Shown: piece after piece, positions 9,368 through 17,373 of the stretch
How positions within the stretch are numbered: the stretch's first letter is position 1
How the letters are laid out: each line of letters starts with the position of its first letter
Assembly (NCBI RefSeq): GCF_028281305.1
Contig: NZ_JANQKD010000096.1
Location: 62,001 to 126,000, forward strand
Length of the DNA: 64,000 nucleotides
DNA from: Pelagibius sp.
GTDB lineage: Bacteria; Pseudomonadota; Alphaproteobacteria; Kiloniellales; Kiloniellaceae
Direction of reading: 5' to 3'
Notes under the pieces: model-generated
What the model saw: the letters and a program-made list of their open reading frames with translations, nothing else
Told to the model about the DNA's origin: nothing
Database searches by the model: none
Made by a program: the position numbers and the translations under genes

Positions 9368-10390
9368 GTGGCGCTAGTCGCCGAAGTCGGCAAAGAGCAA
9401 AAGGGTCAGGACCGGAACGGCCTCGAGCCTCTGATTGCGCTCGTCGCCGAGGACCTGCAGGCGGTCAACCGCCTCATCGTTACCCATATGGACTCGCCGG
9501 TGGCCCTGATTCCCCAGCTCGCCGGCCACATCGTCGCAGCGGGCGGCAAACGCCTGCGGCCGATGTTGACCCTGGCCTCGGCCAAGCTCTGCGGCTATCG
9601 CGGCGACCGCCACCTGGGGCTGGCCGCCTGCGTCGAGTTCATTCACACCGCGACCCTGCTCCACGACGACGTGGTCGACGCCAGCGACCTGCGCCGCGGC
9701 CTGGCAACGGCAAACGCCGTCTGGGGCAACAAGCCCAGCGTCCTGGTCGGCGACTTCCTGTTCAGCCGCGCCTTTCAGTTGATGGTGGCAGACGGCAGCC
9801 TGGACGTGCTGCGGATCCTCTCCAACGCCTCAGCGGTGATCGCCGAAGGCGAGGTTCTGCAGCTCATGACCGCCAACGATACGAGCTCTGACGAAAGCGC
9901 CTATATGGAGGTTGTCGAGGCCAAGACGGCCGCACTCTTTGCCGCGGCTTGCCGGGTCGGTGCCGTGGTCGCCGAGCAGGCCGAGGCCGAAGAACTGGCG
10001 CTGGAGCGCTTCGGGCGGGACCTGGGGATTGCCTTTCAGTTGGTCGACGATGTGCTGGACTACTCCGCTCTGCAGGCGGAGCTGGGCAAGTCCGTCGGCG
10101 ACGACTTCCGCGACGGCAAGATCACGCTGCCGGTCGTTCTCGCAATTCAGCGCGGCAGCGACGAGGAACGCGCTTTCTGGCGCCGCTGCCTCGAGGACCA
10201 GGATTATCAGGACGGCGATCTTGAGCACGCCATCGCCCTGATGCAGCGCCACGGGACCCTGGAAGACGCCATGGCCCAAGCGCGCCGCTATGCCGCCTCG
10301 GCCAGCGCTGCGCTGGACCGTTTTCCCGAGAGCGCGATCAAAACAGCGCTGCGGGACATCGCCGGGTTCTGCGTCGACCGCGCCTACTGA
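9368..10390 (+). CDS. ispB: Polyprenyl diphosphate synthase (ubiquinone side chain)
   Basis: An all-trans long-chain prenyl synthase that makes the octa- or decaprenyl diphosphate tail of ubiquinone. It has 340 residues from a GTG start, with a purine-rich AAGGTGAGAG just upstream. The first aspartate-rich motif DDVVD is at about residues 100-104 and the second, DDVLD, at 227-231. GGKRLRPML (about 59-67) is the usual IPP-binding block. Alphaproteobacteria usually make Q10, so a decaprenyl product is likely, but chain length cannot be read reliably here. The gene is divergent from the DUF2007 gene. Confidence 0.93.
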   Translation: MALVAEVGKEQKGQDRNGLEPLIALVAEDLQAVNRLIVTHMDSPVALIPQLAGHIVAAGGKRLRPMLTLASAKLCGYRGDRHLGLAACVEFIHTATLLHDDVVDASDLRRGLATANAVWGNKPSVLVGDFLFSRAFQLMVADGSLDVLRILSNASAVIAEGEVLQLMTANDTSSDESAYMEVVEAKTAALFAAACRVGAVVAEQAEAEELALERFGRDLGIAFQLVDDVLDYSALQAELGKSVGDDFRDGKITLPVVLAIQRGSDEERAFWRRCLEDQDYQDGDLEHAIALMQRHGTLEDAMAQARRYAASASAALDRFPESAIKTALRDIAGFCVDRAY

Positions 10391-10524
10391 CCAGGATCGG
10401 GCCCTGCCCGGCCTGCTCTCTTGCCGTCAACTCTCCTATCGTCGACCACCCTCTGCTGAGGGCGTCGCCTCCGCGGTCTTGCAGGCCGGGGCCTAGGCGC
10501 TGCAGGGATGGCCCGCGGCGTTGG

Positions 10525-10776
10525 TCAGGCTTCCTCCTCCATGAGCTGACGCCATTCGCCCAGCCAGCTCAGTTCATCAAGAAAGGCCATGAGACGCACG
10601 CAAAGGGCCACTGGATGCGGTATCTGGGTGTTACCAGAGGCCCAGCGCCGCACCGTGCGGTCATTGACGCGCAACTCACGGGACAGCGCGGTTTGCCAGC
10701 GCGCGGTTCCGTAAAGCCGACTGCAAATGCGGTCCAGTTCAGCGGCGGTCATGCCGCCCTCTGCAGCTCTTTCCAT
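10525..10776 (-). CDS. Small helix-turn-helix DNA-binding protein
   Basis: An 83-residue protein (75 if the internal ATG at 10752 is used; both starts have a purine-rich RBS, GGGAGGG and AGAGGG). Residues about 25-62 form a Cro/C1-like HTH: WQTALSRELRVNDRTVRRWASG, followed by IPHPVALCVRLMAFL. There is no ligand-binding or dimerisation domain beyond the C-terminal helix. The upstream region carries a good promoter overlapped by one of four copies of an operator-like motif, so autoregulation is a reasonable inference. It is convergent with ispB. I do not recognise a named family. Confidence 0.72.
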   Translation of the reverse strand: MERAAEGGMTAAELDRICSRLYGTARWQTALSRELRVNDRTVRRWASGNTQIPHPVALCVRLMAFLDELSWLGEWRQLMEEEA

Positions 10777-10814
10777 CCACAGGCCCTCCCGCGACCCATC
10801 GATTCAGGACGCCG

Positions 10815-10843
10815 ATCATAGGGCAATTCGTCCAGATATGCAA
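10815..10843 (-). promoter_or_regulatory. Sigma70-type promoter of the small HTH gene
   Basis: Read on the minus strand, TTGCAT (10843-10838), a 17-bp spacer and TATGAT (10820-10815) give four of six and five of six matches to consensus. The predicted transcript starts near 10808, about 30 bases before the first possible start codon. Copy A of the operator-like motif covers the spacer and the -10 box. Confidence 0.6.
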
Positions 10844-10949
10844 TTCTGCCTTGGACAAATAGCCCTATAATAATCTCATACTGGCTAATATGCCCTAATA
10901 ATGACGTTACATCTATGATATTTGGTGAGTTATTAGGCTATTTCGACCT
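10815..10949. repeat. Four copies of a GCCCTA-centred operator-like motif
   Basis: The motif TGGACnAATnGCCCTA recurs in an AT-rich stretch. Copy A is on the minus strand at 10834-10815, copy B on plus at 10852-10871, copy C on plus at 10882-10902, and a diverged copy D on minus at 10949-10931. Copies A and B match at 17 of 20 positions and face each other as an inverted repeat with a 17-base gap. Three of the copies run on into AATAA/TAATAAT. They lie between the HTH gene and the small-RNA promoter and are good candidates for binding sites of the HTH protein. Confidence 0.65.
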
Positions 10950-11008
10950 ATTTCTCAGTGAATTTTCTTCGTTTGACCAAATATTTTTCCAGTGCGGCGG
11001 GTTTCTTA

Positions 11009-11037
11009 TTGACAAGAGTCGCCCTCGAGAATATAGT
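11009..11037 (+). promoter_or_regulatory. Consensus sigma70 promoter of a small RNA
   Basis: TTGACA at 11009-11014, an exact 17-bp spacer, and TATAGT at 11032-11037. The -35 is perfect and the -10 matches five of six. No coding gene starts in the next 200 bases, and an intrinsic terminator follows 112 bases after the -10 box. Confidence 0.75.
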
Positions 11038-11043
11038 TTGTGC

Positions 11044-11179
11044 ATATCAAGCACTGAAGAAAACACTGTTTCATTCCTGATCTGAAACATCCGCATCGCA
11101 TCTTCAGTGTCTCGCGTGAAAGTGACCGCAGTCGCATATTCGTTGTTTGGGGGTCGACAGAGTTCGACCCCCTTTTTTT
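11044..11179 (+). ncRNA. Candidate small regulatory RNA, about 135 nt
   Basis: The transcript is predicted from the promoter at 11009-11037 to the terminator at 11149-11179. It folds convincingly by eye. A 9-bp stem CACTGAAGA (11052-11060) pairs with TCTTCAGTG (11101-11109). It encloses a 7-bp hairpin TGTTTCA/TGAAACA (11067-11073, 11083-11089) with a nine-base loop TTCCTGATC. A single-stranded stretch (11110-11148) leads into the terminator hairpin. The pyrimidine-rich loop and linker could pair with mRNA ribosome-binding sites. I cannot assign it to a known RNA family; the size resembles alphaproteobacterial trans-acting small RNAs. The pentapeptide-repeat gene starts 84 bases after the terminator. 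Confidence 0.65.
11149..11179 (+). terminator. Intrinsic terminator of the small RNA
   Basis: A perfect 9-bp stem GGGGGTCGA/TCGACCCCC (11149-11157, 11164-11172) with a six-base loop is followed directly by seven T residues (11173-11179). It is the strongest textbook rho-independent terminator in the window. Confidence 0.9.
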
Positions 11180-11262
11180 GTCCGAATTCCACCAAGCCCC
11201 GGCCCGAAGCGAGGTCGGCAAGAGACGCCGGACGGCGATAGAGATGCCAGGAGGCCAGGTCG

Positions 11263-11766
11263 ATGAGTATCTTTCCGGAGTTCATTACCCGCGATCGTCC
11301 GCCGCAGTCGGTGCTGATCCGCCGGCGGGTGTCCGAACGCCAGTTGAACCGCCTGCTGCGCAGACATGCGCTCTACCGGACAGGCGCCCGCGACGGGCGC
11401 CGGGCGGTTCTGCTGCGCTGCGACCTTTCAGGCCTGGACCTGAAAGGCGTCGATCTGAGCGGTGCGGACATCCTGGAATGCGACTTCAGCGGCGCCGACC
11501 TCTCCGGGGCGCAGCTCCAGAACGCCACTTTGGCCGGATGCCGCTTTGAAAACAGCCGCCTGGACGCAGCCGATCTGTCCGGAGCGGATCTCTCTCGCTC
11601 GGACTTCGAAAACGCCGACCTGCGCGGCGCCGACCTGGGCGAAGCAACCCTCTGCGGGGCCCGGCTGGGCGGAGCCGAGCTTGGAGAAAGCCCCCAAACC
11701 GGGCTGACAACCAACATCGACACGCGGCAGCTCGACCGGCTGATGATGCAACTTAAGAGACAATAA
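11263..11766 (+). CDS. Pentapeptide-repeat protein
   Basis: A 167-residue protein preceded by an AGGAGG-like RBS. Residues about 50-138 are A(D/N)LxG-type pentapeptide repeats (for example DLSGLDLKGVDLSGADI and ADLRGADLGEATL), which fold into a right-handed quadrilateral beta-helix. The N-terminal 45 residues are basic and helical (IRRRVSERQLNRLLRRHALYR), and the C-terminal tail (DTRQLDRLMMQLKRQ) is probably also helical. There is no signal peptide. Such proteins range from DNA mimics to scaffolds, and nothing here decides the function. It lies downstream of the small RNA but is separated from it by a terminator. Confidence 0.85.
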   Translation: MSIFPEFITRDRPPQSVLIRRRVSERQLNRLLRRHALYRTGARDGRRAVLLRCDLSGLDLKGVDLSGADILECDFSGADLSGAQLQNATLAGCRFENSRLDAADLSGADLSRSDFENADLRGADLGEATLCGARLGGAELGESPQTGLTTNIDTRQLDRLMMQLKRQ

Positions 11767-11916
11767 CTGCCCCAGATCCCCTGTCAGGTGCGGAACCTCG
11801 GCAAACCAGGAAAACATAATAGACATAATGAGTTCCTGGCTACCGGATGACGCTTCTTTCCCACTCTATTCCTCAACCATGCGGATCATTAACCGCAGGT
11901 TTTAATCTCACATCAG

Positions 11917-11945
11917 TTTCCAGTCACTAAATTGTGAGCTAGTAT
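11917..11945 (+). promoter_or_regulatory. Possible promoter of the rhodanese/kinase/cytochrome operon
   Basis: TTTCCA (11917-11922), a 17-bp spacer and TAGTAT (11940-11945) match four of six positions in each box. An inverted repeat CTCACA/TGTGAG (11907-11912, 11933-11938) straddles the -35 box and could be an operator. The start codon is at 11972. The match is moderate only. Confidence 0.35.
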
Positions 11946-11971
11946 GGCTCGGTCCATGGGAGTGACTTGAC

Positions 11972-12391
11972 ATGGTGAGGGCGTTTACTGCCTTGCTTCT
12001 GGTATTGGGCATTTCCGCGCAGTCTTATGCTGCCGAAGAAACGCCCTTGGAGCTGTCTGGCGTCACGGTTGTCACGGCAGAGCAGCTTCAGCCGATTTTG
12101 GATCAGGGCATCTTCATCTACGACTTGCGCAAGAAAGCGTCCTTCGTCGATGGCCATGTGCCAAGCGCACAGTCGGCTGCTGCATTCTACGATGCGGCCC
12201 GCACGACCCTGGATACCAGTTTCCTCGGCCCCAACAAGTCTGACCGAATTCTCTTCTACAGCCATGGAACCACGGGCTGGAAGAGTTACTGGGCGGCAAA
12301 GCGGGCCGTCGAAGCGGGGTATGAGAACGTAATGTGGATGCGCGGCGGGTTTGCCGAGTGGGCAGGCAACGGATTTCCCATCGCGCGCTGA
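11972..12391 (+). CDS. Periplasmic rhodanese-fold protein lacking the active-site cysteines
   Basis: 139 residues with a clear Sec signal peptide (MVRAFTALLLVLGISAQSYA, cleaved near residue 20) and one rhodanese-like domain. The fold is recognisable from IYDLRKKASFVDGHVPSA and from AGYENVMWMRGGFAEWAGNGFP. In related exported proteins the active loop reads like YC-x4-CWKS; here it is YSHGTTGWKS, so both usual Cys positions are Ser and Gly. Sulfurtransferase activity is therefore unlikely, and a binding or sensing role is an inference. The histidine kinase starts 62 bp downstream. Confidence 0.82.
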   Translation: MVRAFTALLLVLGISAQSYAAEETPLELSGVTVVTAEQLQPILDQGIFIYDLRKKASFVDGHVPSAQSAAAFYDAARTTLDTSFLGPNKSDRILFYSHGTTGWKSYWAAKRAVEAGYENVMWMRGGFAEWAGNGFPIAR

Positions 12392-12453
12392 ATCCGCATT
12401 CTGTTGACGCGGGGGGAGGGATTGCGTCCGTGGCTAGGTAAGAGGGCTCGCGC

Positions 12454-14136
12454 TTGACACGTCGGGCTCAATGGATCGGATGGTTCGGTAAGATCAGGAC
12501 CCAGGCCCAGATGGCCATGGTCGTGTTCCTGCTCGTTCTTTTCGCGCAGTTTGCCGCCCTCTCCTACGCCCTTCACCGCGACCACGCCCTGATGCAGGGC
12601 ATTGTCGAAGAGAACGAGTCCTCGCGCAAAGCGATCGACTCCCTCGCCGACAACCTTGCGCTGCTGAGCTACCGCATCATCGGGGTCAGCGGCGGCATCT
12701 ACGCAGCCCAGAGCATCGCCTACGAATTGCCGGGGCTGGGCACCCGGATCATCGAAGGCTGGGACCTGGTCGACGAACGGCTTTCGGATTTCTCCGACGA
12801 GCAGACCAAACGCCGCGCCGCAGTGGCGATCAAAGGCCTGCCGGCATTCCTGGAAAAGACCCGCAGGCTGTTCGAAGAGACCGGCCCCCTGCCAACGGCC
12901 GAAGAACTGGATCGGCTGGAGCGCAATCACGATGAGTGGCTCGACTACCGCAGTGCGCTCAACGTTTTTGCCGACACGGTGCGCAGGCGTGTCGCCGAAC
13001 ACTCCGCGGAGAACTTCCAGGAACTGCAGCGCATCCAATCGAAGCTGTCCGCCTGGTCGGCGGCGGCCTTCGCCAGCGGCCTGATCGCCCTTGCGGTAAC
13101 CTGGTATCTGCTCGTCTTTCGCATCGCCCGTCCGGTCACCAACCTGGTGACGGCGATGCGGCGTATCGCGACCGGAGAACTCTCCACCGCAGTCCCCAGC
13201 CTGAACCGCGCCAACGAAGTCGGCGATATGGCCCGCGCAGTGCAGGTCTTCAAAGCCAAGTCCGTCGAGAACCAGCGACTGCACGAAGAAGAAGCCAAGC
13301 GCAACGCCGAACTGGCGATGGCGCGCGACGATGCGCAAGCCGCCAACCGGGCGAAGTCAGAGTTCCTGGCCAACATGAGCCATGAACTGCGCACACCGCT
13401 GAACGCCATCATAGGGTTCTCGGAGATGATGCAGCGGGAACTGCACGGAACGCTCGGCAATCCGCGCTACAACGAGTATGTCCAGGACATCCATCATTCA
13501 GGCCGGCACCTGCTGGAAATCATCAACGACATACTCGACATCGCTAAGGTTGAATCCGGCAAGCTCGAGCTGCGGTACGAGACGATCAGCGTCGACGACC
13601 TGCTGAGTGCCTGCACCCGGCTGATGTCGGAACGCGCTTCCAGCGCCGGCGTGGCGCTGCGGATCGAGTCCGACACGCCTTCAGCCAAGCTGACCGCCGA
13701 CAAGACGCGGCTCAGCCAGATCCTTCTGAACCTCGTGTCCAATGCCATCAAGTTCACGCCAAGCGGCGGAACTGTAACGCTAAAATCGAGCAGTCCGACA
13801 CAGGGCACACGGCAGATCGATGTCATCGACAGCGGCATCGGCATGAGCGGCAAAGAGATTGCGCTGGCCATGCAGCCGTTCACCCAGATCGATCACGCCA
13901 TGTCGCGGCGCTTCGAGGGCACCGGGCTGGGGCTGCCGCTGACAAAGGCCCTGGTGGAGCTTCACGATGGTGAGCTAAGGTTGAAAAGCGAACGGGGGGC
14001 CGGCACGACGGCGACGGTTGTTCTTCCGGCGCTGGCAGCCGCAGGAGCGACCGGGGACAGCTTGGCGGATGACGTCCCGGGGGACGCGGACTCGCCGGAA
14101 CGGGAAGTGGTGCAGGTCAGCCGGTTTGGACGCTGA
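12454..14136 (+). CDS. Membrane sensor histidine kinase (4-helix sensor, HAMP, HisKA, HATPase)
   Basis: 560 residues from a TTG start with AAGAGGG upstream; an in-frame ATG at 12511 is the alternative. Order of parts: TM1 (about residues 20-42), an all-helical periplasmic region of about 160 residues, TM2 (about 204-226), HAMP, a short coiled segment, HisKA with the phospho-accepting His310 in [10 protein letters not shown], and HATPase_c with the N box ([11 protein letters not shown]), G1 (DSGIGM) and G2 (GTGLGLPL). No response regulator is adjacent, so it is an orphan kinase. Only 32 bp separate it from the cytochrome fusion gene, which suggests a shared operon and a redox- or substrate-related input. 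Confidence 0.92.
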   Translation: MTRRAQWIGWFGKIRTQAQMAMVVFLLVLFAQFAALSYALHRDHALMQGIVEENESSRKAIDSLADNLALLSYRIIGVSGGIYAAQSIAYELPGLGTRIIEGWDLVDERLSDFSDEQTKRRAAVAIKGLPAFLEKTRRLFEETGPLPTAEELDRLERNHDEWLDYRSALNVFADTVRRRVAEHSAENFQELQRIQSKLSAWSAAAFASGLIALAVTWYLLVFRIARPVTNLVTAMRRIATGELSTAVPSLNRANEVGDMARAVQVFKAKSVENQRLHEEEAKRNAELAMARDDAQAANRAKSEFLANMSHELRTPLNAIIGFSEMMQRELHGTLGNPRYNEYVQDIHHSGRHLLEIINDILDIAKVESGKLELRYETISVDDLLSACTRLMSERASSAGVALRIESDTPSAKLTADKTRLSQILLNLVSNAIKFTPSGGTVTLKSSSPTQGTRQIDVIDSGIGMSGKEIALAMQPFTQIDHAMSRRFEGTGLGLPLTKALVELHDGELRLKSERGAGTTATVVLPALAAAGATGDSLADDVPGDADSPEREVVQVSRFGR

Positions 14137-14168
14137 GGCCATAGCGGCAAAGCAGGGGGAGGGCGAGT

Positions 14169-15848
14169 GTGAAGAAGGTCGAGGCGCCGGGGCCGGCAAC
14201 CCCTAACGCATGGCAACAGCGCCTGAGAAGCGACTTCGCCACCGCCATCCTCCACTGGGTCATTGTCGCCCTCTTCCTGCTCAGCCTGGCAACGGGCCTG
14301 AGAATTGCCAGCGACGCCCTGGACGCATCCTGGACCTCGGCCATCGCAGCGATCCTGCCGCAGGGCGATGTTTATGTGCTTCACATCTGGTCGGCCTGGG
14401 CCCTGACCGCCGCCTGCGGCGCTTACATCGTATTCCTGGCCGCCGCCCGGCTGGCGCCCCGGGTAGCCCTGGATACCAGCCGCATCAGAGCCCTCGCCTC
14501 TCACGACCGCCGCACGCGCTGGCAATCGATCAATGTGCTGATCTACTGGCTGGCCTTTCTGCTGGTCGCAGTCGCGACCGTCACCGGCAGCCTGATGTAC
14601 TTCAATCTGCTTGCAGACAACCAGGCCCTTGTCACCACGCTCCACCGCATTGCCGCCTGGACCTTGCTGGCCTATGTTCTGCTGCACGTTCTGGCGCAAT
14701 GGGCCATGGCCGGCTGGCGTGGGCTGTTGAAGATCCTCACGCCGCGCCTCGCCTATGCCGCGGCCGCGTTGGTGGCCCTGGGCGGCGCCGGCGCTCTTGC
14801 AGCAGGGGTCTTCACGCTCGACCGCATGACTTTGGAGAGCCTGGTGATCGCCAAGGCGGCCGAAGCGCCGCGCCTGGACGGCGATGTCGCGGATGCCGCA
14901 TGGCAGGACGCAGCGCCGGTCACGGTCGAAACCCACAAGGGCGCGAACCTGCCGAACGGCACCATCCCCGTGCGCGTGCGCGGCGTTCACGACGGCGACA
15001 GCGCCTACCTGCTGTTCGAGTGGCCCGATGCGACCCGCAGCCAGAAACACCTGCCGCTGGAGAAGACCGCCCAGGGCTGGCGCGTCCTGCAGACAGCCTT
15101 CGACAAGGCCGACGAGAACGCCTTCTACGAGGACAAGTTCGCGGTCATGCTGTCGCGGGACTCCCGGCTGGCAGCCCTCAGCACCTCCCACCTCGGCGCC
15201 CGCCCCCTCAGCGGCCGTCCCGGCGCGAAGGGCGCGCGCGGCCTGCACTACACCACCGACGGATCGGTCGTCGACGTCTGGCATTGGAAATCCGTGCGCG
15301 TCGGCCCGCTGGGCCAGATCGACGACAACTACTTCGGCCCGCCGCGCAAGGCGCCGGACAACCCCGACGCACGCTACACCGGCGGCTACACACAGGACCC
15401 CAAGACCGGCGGCGGCTTCACGATGAACTGGGAGGCCTTCGATACCGGCACGGTTCAACCGCGCTGGCTGCCGCGCTCGCCTGAGGTGCTGGAAGAGCGC
15501 CTCGGCAGGGTCTCGCTCGATCCCGAGACCGGTGACGAGGGCCTCTGGTGGATGCCCCGCAGCCTTATGGTGCCGGCCACGCCGGAGGCCGACGCACAGT
15601 TCCCGGTCGGCACGGTGATGCCCAGCGTTATCGTCGAGGAGCCCTTTCAGGGTGATCGCGGCGACGTCGCCGCCGTCGCCCGCTGGGAGCAAGGCTGGTG
15701 GCGCATGGAGGTGCGCCGCAAGCTGACGGCGGACTCCCGCTATGACGTGACCATCGGCACGGACACTTATCTCTGGGTCTCGGTCTTCGACCACACCCAG
15801 ACGCGGCACAGCTTTCATCTGCGGCCGTTGCGGATCGACCTGCGCTAG
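14169..15848 (+). CDS. Cytochrome b561 fused to an ethylbenzene dehydrogenase gamma-like heme domain
   Basis: 559 residues from a GTG start. The N-terminal part (about 20-185) is a four-helix di-heme cytochrome b561/Ni-Fe hydrogenase-type b subunit with His residues in each expected helix (ILHWVIV, YVLHIWSAW, TLHRIAAW, LLHVLAQW). A fifth membrane helix (about 193-214) leads to a C-terminal EB_dh domain (about 225-559), the fold that binds heme b in the gamma subunits of DMSO-reductase-family enzymes. The second domain is expected in the periplasm. No molybdoenzyme catalytic subunit is encoded nearby. The gene sits between the histidine kinase and the 2Fe-2S/FAD/NAD reductase with 32-bp gaps on both sides. 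Confidence 0.87.
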   Translation: MKKVEAPGPATPNAWQQRLRSDFATAILHWVIVALFLLSLATGLRIASDALDASWTSAIAAILPQGDVYVLHIWSAWALTAACGAYIVFLAAARLAPRVALDTSRIRALASHDRRTRWQSINVLIYWLAFLLVAVATVTGSLMYFNLLADNQALVTTLHRIAAWTLLAYVLLHVLAQWAMAGWRGLLKILTPRLAYAAAALVALGGAGALAAGVFTLDRMTLESLVIAKAAEAPRLDGDVADAAWQDAAPVTVETHKGANLPNGTIPVRVRGVHDGDSAYLLFEWPDATRSQKHLPLEKTAQGWRVLQTAFDKADENAFYEDKFAVMLSRDSRLAALSTSHLGARPLSGRPGAKGARGLHYTTDGSVVDVWHWKSVRVGPLGQIDDNYFGPPRKAPDNPDARYTGGYTQDPKTGGGFTMNWEAFDTGTVQPRWLPRSPEVLEERLGRVSLDPETGDEGLWWMPRSLMVPATPEADAQFPVGTVMPSVIVEEPFQGDRGDVAAVARWEQGWWRMEVRRKLTADSRYDVTIGTDTYLWVSVFDHTQTRHSFHLRPLRIDLR

Positions 15849-15880
15849 CAGGCATCGGGAAACAGCGGGAGAGTGTCGCC

Positions 15881-17068
15881 ATGCCCAGACTGACCATCAG
15901 ACAGTGGCCGCTACCGGTGGAAACAGGCCGCGCGACCATACTGGATGCGGCGCTGTCGTCGGGCGCACCCTTTCCGCACGGCTGCAGGACGGGGGAATGC
16001 GGAGCCTGCAAAAGCCTGCTGCTGAGCGGCGAGGTCACGATGTCCCACTACGATCGCGAGATCCTCACCGACACCGAGAAGAACGCGGGCTTTATCCTGG
16101 CCTGCCGGGCCAAACCCCAATGCGACGTCCACATCGCCTGGCTGGGCGGCTCGGCGACGCTAAAGCTGCCGGTCAGGCGTATGAGTGCCCAGGTCACCAA
16201 TATCGAACGGGTGAGCCCGACGGTGCGCCGCCTCTACGTCTGGCCCGAGGAGACCCTGGAGTTCGCGGCCGGGCAGTTCGTCCGCCTGCGCTTCGGGGGT
16301 CTTCCCGCCAGGGCCTACTCGATGGCCAACACGCCGGGGGAGGAAGCGCTGGAGTTTCATGTCCGGGTGATCCCCGGCGGCGCGGTGAGCGAGCACATCG
16401 ACAAGGTTCTGCGGGTCGGCGACCGGGTGCAGATCGAAGGGCCTTTCGGCAATGCCCATCTGCGCCCCGAGGACAGCAGCCCTCTTGTGCTGGTGGCAGG
16501 CAGTTCCGGCCTTGCGCCGGCAAAGTCCATCATGCGCACCGCCCTGCGCCAACAGCCGGACCGCCGGGTTCATCTCTACTTCGGCGTCCGCAGCGAGAAC
16601 CATGTCTACGATGAAAGCGAACTGCAGGTCCTGGTCTCGCGCTACAGGAACCTGAAGGTCGACACCGTGCTGTCGGAACCGGAAGGACGCACCCGCCGCC
16701 GCACCGGCACGCTGGCGGATGTGGTGGCGCAGGATCTGGTGACCCACACCATGGCGCAGTTCTACATGGCCGGCCCGCCGTCGATGGTCAGTGCGGTCTC
16801 AAAAGTGGTCACCAACTTCGGCATCCGGCGCGACCAGATCCACGCGGATCCCTTCCACGCGGGCGGCGCACAGGAAAACGCGCAGCCGCCTGCTGGCGGC
16901 CGTCTGAGCCGCGTCCTCGCCGGGCTGCGCGGCCTGTTGCCGAGGCGCGCGAGCACGAACCCCACCGGTGGTGCCGCCGCCGCAGGAGATGCCGAGGTCC
17001 CCTCGCCCGATCAGTCCGCGGAGGCTGGGGAAGCAGCGCGCAGAGAAGGCCCGCAGCCCCCGGCCTGA
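15881..17068 (+). CDS. 2Fe-2S/FAD/NAD(P)H oxidoreductase
   Basis: 395 residues. A plant-type ferredoxin domain comes first, with ligands Cys35, Cys40, Cys43 and Cys75 (GCRTGECGACK ... LACRA). An FNR-like module follows: the FAD-binding RAYSMAN near 138-144, the NAD-binding GSSGLAPAKS, and the terminal MAGPPSMV block. This order matches CDP-6-deoxyglucoseen reductase and oxygenase reductase components. Residues from about 330 form a Pro/Ala-rich, probably disordered tail that the family does not usually have. Next to the cytochrome b fusion, it would plausibly move electrons between NAD(P)H and the membrane hemes. Confidence 0.9.
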   Translation: MPRLTIRQWPLPVETGRATILDAALSSGAPFPHGCRTGECGACKSLLLSGEVTMSHYDREILTDTEKNAGFILACRAKPQCDVHIAWLGGSATLKLPVRRMSAQVTNIERVSPTVRRLYVWPEETLEFAAGQFVRLRFGGLPARAYSMANTPGEEALEFHVRVIPGGAVSEHIDKVLRVGDRVQIEGPFGNAHLRPEDSSPLVLVAGSSGLAPAKSIMRTALRQQPDRRVHLYFGVRSENHVYDESELQVLVSRYRNLKVDTVLSEPEGRTRRRTGTLADVVAQDLVTHTMAQFYMAGPPSMVSAVSKVVTNFGIRRDQIHADPFHAGGAQENAQPPAGGRLSRVLAGLRGLLPRRASTNPTGGAAAAGDAEVPSPDQSAEAGEAARREGPQPPA

Positions 17069-17287
17069 CAGCCGTAAAAAAGCAAGGCTGCTCGTCCGCC
17101 GCCGTCCGGCTGCCGGTCACTGCTTGCAATCAGGGCTGTCTGCTGTCTTTGCCGCGATGGGCTGGCCGGCACAGGCGAACCCGCTTTCGACCGCTCTTTC
17201 TGCTTGCTGCCGCCGATTCTGCGCGCTTGCCGGACCAATCTGCCGCCTGAGGCTTGCGCCCCCTTGAGAGGCTTTGGCCCCGGCGAT

Positions 17288-17364
17288 TGGTCGGGGAGAG
17301 AGGATTCGAACCTCCGGCCCCTACGTCCCGAACGTAGTGCTCTACCAGGCTGAGCTACTCCCCG
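17288..17364 (-). tRNA. tRNA-Pro (anticodon CGG)
   Basis: Read on the minus strand from 17364. The acceptor CGGGGAG pairs with CTCCCCG, followed by discriminator A and an encoded CCA (17290-17288). The D arm is GCTC/GAGC. The anticodon stem CTACG/CGTAG encloses the loop TTCGGGA, so the anticodon is CGG. The variable loop has five bases, and the T arm GGAGG/CCTCT encloses TTCGAAT. All arms pair, with one G-U in the T stem. Total length is 77 nt including CCA. Confidence 0.97.
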
Positions 17365-17373
17365 GCGCGGCGC

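Noticed and set aside
10851..10871. Plus-strand promoter made of TTGGAC and TATAAT
   Set aside because: The spacing is 9 bp, far too short. TATAAT here is better explained as part of motif copy B.
10938..11285. Minus-strand open frame of 115 codons across the small-RNA region
   Set aside because: It runs antisense through the promoter, the stems and the terminator, its start overlaps the pentapeptide-repeat gene on the other strand, and the translation shows no domain or codon bias of the neighbours.
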